Shown here: piece by piece, positions 6,041 to 11,071 of the stretch
Numbering within the stretch: the first letter of the stretch is position 1
Layout: every line of letters begins with the position of its first letter
Source: UBA5272 sp964393005
GTDB taxonomy: Bacteria > Patescibacteriota > Minisyncoccia > Phycocordibacterales > UBA5272
DNA: 11,071 bases
Reading direction: 5' to 3'
Assembly: GCA_964393005.1 (NCBI GenBank)
Contig: CAYMRR010000013.1
Coordinates: forward strand, 1-11,071
Program-made: the position numbers and the translations under genes
Notes under the pieces: generated by a model
What the model was told of the DNA's origin: nothing
The model's database searches: none
The model's input: only the letters and a program-made list of their open reading frames with translations

Positions 6041-7447
6041 TTATTTTTTCTTTCTTAAAAATGGCGGAAGAATTTCCCAATCATCATCATCGTCATCTAT
6101 ATCTTCTAAAAATATAGATTTTTTAGAATTTTTAGTTTTATTTTTTTTCATTTCAAAAAGCTTTTCTTCGTCTAATTCATTATTGATTTCTGACCTTTTT
6201 ATTTTTTCTTCAGCTTCAGAAATAGAAATATCTGGCTTTCTTGTTTTAATAATAGAAGAAAAAGTATCTTTTAAAGTATTGGTTTCTTCTTTATCTTCTT
6301 TAGAATCTAAAAATTTAACTTCTTTCTTTTTTTCGCTTCTCCTTCTTTTTTTTAAGTCTTCTTTTTCTATTTCAACTTCTTCTTCAAAATCTTCATCATC
6401 CAAATCCAAGTCTTCACTATTTAAAGGTTTTTCATCTTCTTCAATATTTTTATATTCTGGTATATAGTTTCTTCTTGGCGGCACTTTATAATTAGTTGGA
6501 AATTTGGTAGCAATTACCACTATTTTGAGTTCATCTTTTTTAAGAGAGTCGTTATTTACTATACCGAAAATAATAGTAGCATCTTTGTCTACAGACTCTG
6601 TAATAATTTTTGCTGCTTCCGATACTTCATACATAGAAAGCCCTTCATTACCATAAATAGCATAAAGAAGCCCTTTTGCACCTGTAATAGATACATCAAG
6701 AAGTGGGGAAGAGATAGCAGCTTTGGCAGCTTCTACTGCTCTATTTTCGCCACTTGCAGCTCCGATACCAATAAGAGCGGTACCAGAATCTTTGAGTACT
6801 CTTTTAATATCTGCAAAGTCTAAGTTAATGGTACCAGAAGTTTTGATAATATCGGCTATGCCGTCTACAGCTTGTTTTAAAACTTCATCTACCATTTTGA
6901 AAGCTTCTTTTACAGACATATTTTTATCTATAATAGAAAGAAGTCTGTCATTTGGTATAGCTATAAGAGCATCTACTTCTTTTTCTAGCTCTATAAGCCC
7001 AGCTTCAGCCAAGGCTGATCTTTTTTGTCCTTCAAAAAAGAAAGGTTTAGTAACTATAGCTACAGTAAGAATTCCTTCATCTCTTGCAGCTTTTGCAATA
7101 ATAGGGGCTGCACCTGTAGCAGTTCCTCCTCCCATACCGCAAGCAATAAATACAATATCTGCTCCTTTTACAGCATCTTGAATTTCTTCTTTTGTTTCTT
7201 CGGCACTTCTTTTTCCGATTTCTGGATCCATTCCAGCACCAAGACCTTTGGTAAGATTTTTGCCTAGGTGGATTTTTTTGCTAGCAAGACAGTTGTGTAA
7301 GTCTTGAGTGTCGGTATTCATGGCTATAAAGTCTATACCTTTAAGATTAGAGCTAATCATATGATTTATGGCTCCTTTTCCAGAACCTCCCACACCAATA
7401 ACTTTTATTCTTGCAAAACTTTGAATTTCAGGTAATGATTTAGACAT
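6041..7447 (-). CDS. ftsZ: Cell division protein FtsZ
   Basis: The tubulin-like GTPase that forms the division ring, 468 aa. The ATG at 7447 (MSKSLPEIQSF) is chosen over an in-frame ATG at 7504 because the extra 19 residues do not resemble FtsZ and span the promoter. The N-terminal nucleotide site is VIGVGGSGKGAINHM (16-30), a variant of the usual GGGGNAVN. The tubulin signature is GGGTATG (106-112), with Ala110 where Gly is usual. The catalytic T7 loop NLDFADIK (208-215) keeps N208, D210 and D213. Residues about 330-450 form a long, highly charged linker containing DLDLDDEDFEEEVEIEKED and KKRRRSEKKK. The C-terminal peptide WEILPPFLRKKK (457-468) matches the conserved tail that binds FtsA. 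It lies downstream of ftsA but has its own promoter and terminator. Confidence 0.97.
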   Translation of the reverse strand: MSKSLPEIQSFARIKVIGVGGSGKGAINHMISSNLKGIDFIAMNTDTQDLHNCLASKKIHLGKNLTKGLGAGMDPEIGKRSAEETKEEIQDAVKGADIVFIACGMGGGTATGAAPIIAKAARDEGILTVAIVTKPFFFEGQKRSALAEAGLIELEKEVDALIAIPNDRLLSIIDKNMSVKEAFKMVDEVLKQAVDGIADIIKTSGTINLDFADIKRVLKDSGTALIGIGAASGENRAVEAAKAAISSPLLDVSITGAKGLLYAIYGNEGLSMYEVSEAAKIITESVDKDATIIFGIVNNDSLKKDELKIVVIATKFPTNYKVPPRRNYIPEYKNIEEDEKPLNSEDLDLDDEDFEEEVEIEKEDLKKRRRSEKKKEVKFLDSKEDKEETNTLKDTFSSIIKTRKPDISISEAEEKIKRSEINNELDEEKLFEMKKNKTKNSKKSIFLEDIDDDDDDWEILPPFLRKKK

Positions 7448-7475
7448 ATTTCTATTTCTTAACTTAAGTGCAAAA

Positions 7476-7504
7476 AGTATAACATTAAGCAGAGAAAAAT
7501 ACAA
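7476..7504 (-). promoter_or_regulatory. Promoter of ftsZ
   Basis: On the - strand the -35 TTGTAT (7504-7499), a 17-bp spacer and the -10 TATACT (7481-7476) carry an extended TG (7484-7483). Transcription would start near 7469, about 22 nt before the ATG at 7447. The leader has no clear Shine-Dalgarno sequence. Confidence 0.65.
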
Positions 7505-7544
7505 AGATTTGCCAAAAAATAAAATATATGGTTATAAAATAAAA

Positions 7545-7566
7545 TTTAGTATTAAAAAATACTAAA
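7545..7566 (-). terminator. Weak terminator-like hairpin after ftsA
   Basis: TTTAGTAT (7545-7552) pairs with ATACTAAA (7559-7566). On the - strand the stem is followed by TTTTATTTT. It starts 26 nt after the ftsA stop and ends before the ftsZ promoter. The stem has only one G-C pair, so termination may be partial. Confidence 0.45.
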
Positions 7567-7592
7567 GAAAAAATATTATTAGGAAATATAAA

Positions 7593-8780
7593 TTATGGTA
7601 AAAGTTTTTTGAGAAAATTTAAAATTTTGTTAAAGAAATTTTTTAACAATTTAGCTAATTTATAATCAGAAGAAATAATCGGAGCCAAAAAGGTAAGACC
7701 ATATACTCTAGCATAAGAAGAATCATTTAATTGTCCTTCTGAAAACTCTATAATTTCTTCATTGGCAAATTTTACAGGAAGTTTTAAATATTCTCTAAAC
7801 ATAAGATCTATTTTATCCAATTTGCTACCATTTCCTGTAAGTACTACTCCACCTGGCAAAAGCTCTTTTCTATTTACTTTTGATAGTTCACCATTTATTT
7901 TTTCGCAGATATATTCTATACGAGCATCTACTATTTCATCATATTTTCTTTTAGAATAAGAAATTTCACTTTTATTTATTTTTATTTTTTCTGCATCTTC
8001 CAAAGATACTTGCAAGCCAAGAGCTATATCATTTGTAATATCATCACTACCTACACCTATAACAGAAGTTAGTATTGGGGTATCATTTTCATAAACCAAA
8101 ATACTAGTAGTAGAATGACCTATATTAATAAGAGCTGTACCAGCTACTCTTTGTCTTTTATTTAATAAAGATATNNNNNNNNNNCAAAAACCATCCTCTT
8201 GCATCCTAGCTTCTAATTCTTCTACATTAAGCTTTAGTTCATGAAATACATTTTCTAATCTATCTGTATAATTTGAAGGGCTAAAGACAAATAAAAATCT
8301 ACCTTCTATTCTTTTTCCTACCATACCCACCGGACTGCCAAGCACATTTACTCCATCTACTCTATATTGTATAGGGACGGTATGGACTATTTTTCTATTA
8401 CGCAAATTGGCTACAGAAAGAGTAGCTTCTTTTTCTAATCTTTCAAGATCTAAGTCGGTGATTCTATTATCTATGCTACCGTTTATTATAGAAGTATTTA
8501 TAATGTCGCTACTAATGCCAGAAGCATTTAAAGATAAAACCAAATGATATTTGTCTTTAAAAATATCATTTTTAAATTGTTTAATAACAGCATGCAAAGT
8601 ATTGGCAAGCTCTTTTTGATTTACTATATTTCCTTTAAAAATCCCTTCGGTATTTATTTCTTGTATTTCTAAAATCTCTGGCTTACAATCTCCATTTTCA
8701 GAATGCATTACAGCACATACCTGTGTAGTATCACTTCCAATATCTATACCTATAACTAAATGAGATTTTGTCTTGCTCAT
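7593..8780 (-). CDS. ftsA: Cell division protein FtsA (contains a 10-N gap)
   Basis: An actin-like protein that tethers FtsZ to the membrane, 395 codons as given. The phosphate-1 motif IGIDIGSDTTQV is at 10-21. The SHS2-like 1C domain covers about 45-140. The phosphate-2 region is LINIGHSTTSILVY (217-230), in which the Asp and GG of the canonical DIGGGTTD are replaced. The adenosine motif VVLTGNGSKLDKI has Asn in place of a Gly. The last 20 residues (KLLKNFFNKILNFLKKLLP) form an amphipathic helix typical of the FtsA membrane anchor. Ten Ns (8175-8184) fall in codons 199-202. The seven residues before the gap (RMQEDGF) do not fit the segment expected there, so the flank may be misassembled. 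It lies 4 bp after ybeY, indicating cotranscription. There is no Shine-Dalgarno sequence. Confidence 0.9.
   Translation of the reverse strand: MSKTKSHLVIGIDIGSDTTQVCAVMHSENGDCKPEILEIQEINTEGIFKGNIVNQKELANTLHAVIKQFKNDIFKDKYHLVLSLNASGISSDIINTSIINGSIDNRITDLDLERLEKEATLSVANLRNRKIVHTVPIQYRVDGVNVLGSPVGMVGKRIEGRFLFVFSPSNYTDRLENVFHELKLNVEELEARMQEDGFXXXXISLLNKRQRVAGTALINIGHSTTSILVYENDTPILTSVIGVGSDDITNDIALGLQVSLEDAEKIKINKSEISYSKRKYDEIVDARIEYICEKINGELSKVNRKELLPGGVVLTGNGSKLDKIDLMFREYLKLPVKFANEEIIEFSEGQLNDSSYARVYGLTFLAPIISSDYKLAKLLKNFFNKILNFLKKLLP
8175..8184. other. Assembly gap (10 N)
   Basis: Ten consecutive undetermined bases inside ftsA. The reading frame continues across them, but ten may be a placeholder and the true length is not known. 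Confidence 0.99.
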
Positions 8781-8784
8781 TTAG

Positions 8785-9186
8785 TTATTTTAACATATAT
8801 TTTTTTAAATATTTTTCTTCAAGATTTTCCATTTCTTTTCCATGATCCAAACCTTTTAAATGTAAAGCCCCGTGAATTATTAAAAGTCGTAAAAAGTTTT
8901 GATAAGTTAGAGAAAAGTTTTTAGCTTCTTTTCTTACCACAGAAAGGCAAATATAAATTTCTCCTTCTTTTTTAGAAAGAGGAAAAGAAAGAATGTTTGG
9001 AATATAGCTTTTATTTCTATATTTTTGATTTAATTCTTTTGCAAAAATAGGGGAGACAAAATTTACAGAAAGAAAATAGCTTTCTCCTAAAATCTCATTT
9101 TTTATTTTTTCTATATGAGAAAAGAGGGCTTTTTCTATAAGCCCTCTTTTTTTATTTACTATTAAATTTTTGCTCTCTAAAATCAT
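8785..9186 (-). CDS. ybeY: Endoribonuclease YbeY (16S rRNA maturation)
   Basis: A metal-dependent RNase that trims the 3' end of 16S rRNA and takes part in 70S quality control, 133 aa. The zinc motif HxxxHxxxxxH is exact: H105, H109 and H115 in HGALHLKGLDH. The upstream conserved block is LNQKYRNKSYIPNILSFP (52-69), including R57. The usual TDVLSFP is changed to PNILSFP, so Asp is replaced by Asn64. The length is slightly below the common 150-160 aa. The gene starts 25 nt after rpsU and ends 4 nt before ftsA, so the three form a probable operon. A terminator-like hairpin covers codons 13-22. The start is supported by normal spacing to the conserved core. There is no Shine-Dalgarno sequence. 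Confidence 0.93.
   Translation of the reverse strand: MILESKNLIVNKKRGLIEKALFSHIEKIKNEILGESYFLSVNFVSPIFAKELNQKYRNKSYIPNILSFPLSKKEGEIYICLSVVRKEAKNFSLTYQNFLRLLIIHGALHLKGLDHGKEMENLEEKYLKKYMLK
9121..9153. terminator. Terminator-like hairpin inside the 5' part of ybeY
   Basis: AAAGAGGGCTT (9121-9131) pairs perfectly with AAGCCCTCTTT (9139-9149), an 11-bp stem with a 7-nt loop. On the + strand it is followed by seven T residues (9147-9153), a strong intrinsic terminator for antisense RNA. On the - strand, the coding strand of ybeY, the stem is followed by TTTTCTC, a weaker U-tract that could attenuate transcription coming from rpsU into ybeY and ftsA. Confidence 0.6.
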
Positions 9187-9211
9187 TTGTTTGATTTAAA
9201 TTTAATGAGTA

Positions 9212-9460
9212 TTATCTTCTTTTCTTAGGCTTCCTTATAAGCATGCCAAGTCTTTTGAGTCTTTCGTATTCTGCTGTTTTTACTAGCTTTCTAAGTTTTT
9301 CTTTTTTAATTTTAGCTCTAGAATCTGCTCGCTTATTAAATCTTTTTTTACGAACCACAGGAAGCACACCGCTTTCTTGCATTTTCTTTTGAAATCTGTG
9401 AAGTAGAGTAAATGAGCTATCTTTCTCTCTTCTTTTTACTTTTACATTTATATTTGCCAT
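9212..9460 (-). CDS. rpsU: 30S ribosomal protein bS21
   Basis: A small-subunit protein placed near the 3' end of 16S rRNA and the anti-Shine-Dalgarno region, 82 aa and very basic. The core NVKVKRREKDSSFTLLHRF (5-23) followed by KKMQESGVLPVVRKKRF (25-41) matches the bS21 pattern of a short beta segment and helix, then GVL-VRKK-F. The C-terminal helix ends in a basic tail, RKPKKRR. The ATG at 9460 (MANINVKVK) is chosen over an in-frame ATG at 9505, which lies in the promoter -35. It is the first gene of the probable rpsU-ybeY-ftsA operon. The leader is about 10 nt and has no Shine-Dalgarno sequence. Confidence 0.93.
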   Translation of the reverse strand: MANINVKVKRREKDSSFTLLHRFQKKMQESGVLPVVRKKRFNKRADSRAKIKKEKLRKLVKTAEYERLKRLGMLIRKPKKRR

Positions 9461-9476
9461 ATGAATTAACTTTACT

Positions 9477-9505
9477 ATGTTAGCACAAATATTAGCTTTA
9501 TTCAA
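9477..9505 (-). promoter_or_regulatory. Promoter of the rpsU-ybeY-ftsA operon
   Basis: On the - strand the -35 TTGAAT (9505-9500), a 17-bp spacer and the -10 TAACAT (9482-9477) carry an extended TG (9485-9484). The expected start, near 9470, leaves about 10 nt before the rpsU ATG at 9460. It lies just downstream of the hisS terminator. Confidence 0.6.
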
Positions 9506-9529
9506 GCTTTAAAAATAAAAATAAAAACA

Positions 9530-9559
9530 AAAACCGATATGTTTAGACATATCGGTTTT
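9530..9559 (-). terminator. Intrinsic terminator of hisS
   Basis: AAAACCGATATGT (9530-9542) pairs perfectly with ACATATCGGTTTT (9547-9559): a 13-bp stem with a 4-nt loop. On the - strand it is followed by TTGTTTTTATTTTTATTTTT. It begins 15 nt after the hisS stop codon. Confidence 0.92.
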
Positions 9560-9574
9560 AAGTAAGTAGTGTAT

Positions 9575-10900
9575 TTATTTCAATTTCTTTAAATATCCAG
9601 AAAGCTCTTCTATTTTTACTAATTCTTGAGAATGAGTTTTCATATCTCGCACTATAACAGTACCATCTAAAGCTTCTTTTTGACCAAAGATAATACAATA
9701 GGGAGTTTCCATTTTACTAGCTAGAGCCAGCTGAGTAGATAAAGATTCTTTGGAAAGATTTTGATAAACAGGTATTTTATTTTCTCGCAAAATCTCCATA
9801 ATAGTTAAAGATTTTAATTTTGCTTCAAAACCAAGCTGGAGGAAATAAATCTTTGGTTTTTTCATTATTTTTGGTTCAAGATTTTTTACATCTTTAAACA
9901 TAAGGATTCTATCAAGCCCAAGTGCTGCTCCTACTGCTGGTATTTCTTTTTTTGACCCAAGCTCTTTGGCTAAATAGTTGTATCTACCACCACCAGTTAT
10001 GGCAAGCTCTGTTTCTATTTCATTTCCTTCTTCATCTGTGCTAGTTTCTACTTTTATTACTTCAAATACAGTATGAGTATAATAATTTAGTCCTCGGACT
10101 AAAGCGTTGTCTATTCTATAATCTATTCCCATTTCTTCTAAATATTGCAAAACTTCTCTAAAATGTTTTTTAGAATCTGCTCCAAGATAGTTTATAGAGG
10201 CAGGGGCAAGCTCTTTAAATGGCTGACATTTTTCATTTTTACAATCAAGCAGGCGAAGAGGGTTTGATATTAGTCTTGTCTGACAATCCTTACACATTTT
10301 AGAAATATGTTTTTTATAATAGGAAACAAGTTCTTTCAAAAATATTGCTCTATCTTCTTTGTCTCCCATGCTATTTATATCTATTATTAGATTTTCAAAG
10401 CCATATTCTTTGAGTATAGTCATTAAAGTTCTTATAATAATAGCATCAGCTATAGATTTGTCTGTGCCTAGCATTTCTAAATTAAATTGTCTCAATTCTC
10501 TAAGCCTTCCTTTTTGTGGATTTTCATGTCTCCAAAGTGGTCCATAGCTATAAAACATTATAGGTTGTGGCAAGCTTCCCATACCATTTTCTATATAGCT
10601 ACGCATAATGGCGGCTGTATATTCTGGTCTTAGAGAAACTTTTTCTCCTCCTTTGGTGCGAAAAGTGTAGATTTCTTTTTCCATTATATCTGTACCTACT
10701 CCTACTGTCCTAGTAAAAACATCTTCTCTTTCAAGAGCTGGAGTTTCTATTGGTTTAAATCCATAGTAGACGGCAATTTCTTGAGCTTTTTCAAAAAGCC
10801 CTTGATATTGATAATATTTTTCTCCAAAAATATCATTCATTCCTTTTAATGAATTTACTGGCTCTTTATTTTTCAATACTTCTTTTTTGTTTTTACTCAT
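9575..10900 (-). CDS. hisS: Histidyl-tRNA synthetase
   Basis: A class IIa cytosolic synthetase that charges tRNA-His, 441 aa, a normal length. The N-terminal block is LKGMNDIFGE (18-27). Motif 2 is FYSYGPLWRHENPQKGRLRELRQ (116-138). The histidine-specific segment is LVRGLNYYTHTVFE (267-280), in which Asn272 replaces the usual Asp of RGLDYY. Motif 3 is AALGLDRIL (325-333). The insertion domain has four cysteines (203, 206, 220, 225; CxxC ... CxxxxC), as in HisRS forms that may bind zinc. The C-terminal anticodon-binding domain covers about 345-441. The gene lies 39 nt after the lepB stop and may be cotranscribed with it; a weak TATAAA just before the ATG (10916-10911) could also act as a -10. 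A strong terminator follows. Confidence 0.97.
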   Translation of the reverse strand: MSKNKKEVLKNKEPVNSLKGMNDIFGEKYYQYQGLFEKAQEIAVYYGFKPIETPALEREDVFTRTVGVGTDIMEKEIYTFRTKGGEKVSLRPEYTAAIMRSYIENGMGSLPQPIMFYSYGPLWRHENPQKGRLRELRQFNLEMLGTDKSIADAIIIRTLMTILKEYGFENLIIDINSMGDKEDRAIFLKELVSYYKKHISKMCKDCQTRLISNPLRLLDCKNEKCQPFKELAPASINYLGADSKKHFREVLQYLEEMGIDYRIDNALVRGLNYYTHTVFEVIKVETSTDEEGNEIETELAITGGGRYNYLAKELGSKKEIPAVGAALGLDRILMFKDVKNLEPKIMKKPKIYFLQLGFEAKLKSLTIMEILRENKIPVYQNLSKESLSTQLALASKMETPYCIIFGQKEALDGTVIVRDMKTHSQELVKIEELSGYLKKLK

Positions 10901-10939
10901 ACTGCTTTTCTTTATATCTATATCTTACTAATTTTTTGA

Positions 10940-11071
10940 TTATTTGTTAATAAAATTAAAATCTACTTCTCCTGGAGCTGTGCTTATTTTTTGTAAAGGA
11001 AAAAGTCTAAAAACCACTTTTCCTGAAATATCTTTTTTATAAATTACTCCCCAACTTCTAGAGTCATAGCT
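10940..11071 (-). CDS. lepB: Signal peptidase I, C-terminal fragment (continues outside the window)
   Basis: The last 43 codons plus TAA are open in the frame that starts at the window edge. The translation begins SYDSRSWGVIYKKDISGKVV and continues FRLFPLQKISTAPGEVDF. This matches the conserved C-terminal box of type I signal peptidases (S-DSR-WG-V...I-GK...R-P), which lies just after the catalytic Ser/Lys region, itself off the window. LepB removes signal peptides from exported proteins at the outer face of the cytoplasmic membrane. The gene precedes hisS on the same strand with a 39-nt gap. The fragment is short, so the call rests on this one box. Confidence 0.82.
   Translation of the reverse strand, partial: SYDSRSWGVIYKKDISGKVVFRLFPLQKISTAPGEVDFNFINK

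Noticed and set aside
6723..7181. 152-codon open frame on the + strand opposite ftsZ
   Set aside because: It is antisense to conserved FtsZ codons and has no promoter or recognisable protein features.
7448..7504. In-frame upstream ATG for ftsZ, adding 19 residues
   Set aside because: The extension covers a good promoter and does not look like FtsZ; MSKSLPEIQSF is a natural start.
9461..9505. In-frame upstream ATG for rpsU, adding 15 residues
   Set aside because: It would start in the predicted -35; bS21 proteins start just before the NVKVK core.
1..11071. UGA recoding as in Gracilibacteria or Absconditabacteria
   Set aside because: All genes are full length under the standard code with Trp as TGG and TAA stops; no conserved protein is broken by TGA.
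1..11071. CRISPR array, insertion sequence, prophage or integrated element
   Set aside because: No spaced direct repeats, transposase, integrase, or duplicated tRNA end (attachment site) was found. The VirD4-like gene alone does not indicate a conjugative element.

Overview
The window looks like chromosomal DNA of a small-genome, A+T-rich bacterium, most likely a member of the Candidate Phyla Radiation (Patescibacteria, probably a parcubacterial lineage). The evidence is a low G+C content by eye, compact gene spacing, an aspartyl-tRNA synthetase without its GAD domain, and the combination of FtsA/FtsZ variants, a soluble VirD4-like ATPase and single-pass MliC-META exoproteins. The lineage is inferred from protein character and no search was run. 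The standard code fits: every gene is full length with TAA as its stop, and no UGA recoding is needed.

Left half, + strand (1-5014): a 5'-truncated tRNA-Asp(GTC) sits 20 nt ahead of aspS; then a VirD4/TraG-like ATPase with a long charged tail; tRNA-Glu(TTC) with its own promoter and a leader hairpin; a membrane-anchored MliC-META protein closed by a strong terminator; and a second membrane-anchored protein with four cysteines. This last gene converges on trxB. The two stop codons overlap by 4 bp at the centre of an 18-bp perfect palindrome.

Right half, - strand (11071-5011), in transcription order: the 3' end of a signal peptidase I gene (lepB), hisS with a strong terminator, rpsU, ybeY, ftsA (which contains a 10-N assembly gap), ftsZ with its own promoter and terminator, and a thioredoxin-reductase/AhpF-like flavoprotein (trxB). 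rpsU-ybeY-ftsA look like one operon. A terminator-like hairpin early in ybeY could reduce read-through into ybeY and ftsA.

Functionally this is mostly housekeeping: tRNA charging (Asp, His), 16S rRNA maturation and translation (YbeY, bS21), cell division (FtsA, FtsZ), protein export (LepB) and thiol redox (TrxB), plus a pair of surface proteins of unknown role. I found no CRISPR array, insertion sequence, prophage or obvious novel defence system. The more interesting signals are in expression: several -10 elements lie so close to the ATG that the mRNAs would be leaderless or nearly so, no gene shows a clear Shine-Dalgarno sequence, aspS appears to depend on tRNA processing, and there are RNA hairpins at ybeY and before tRNA-Glu.
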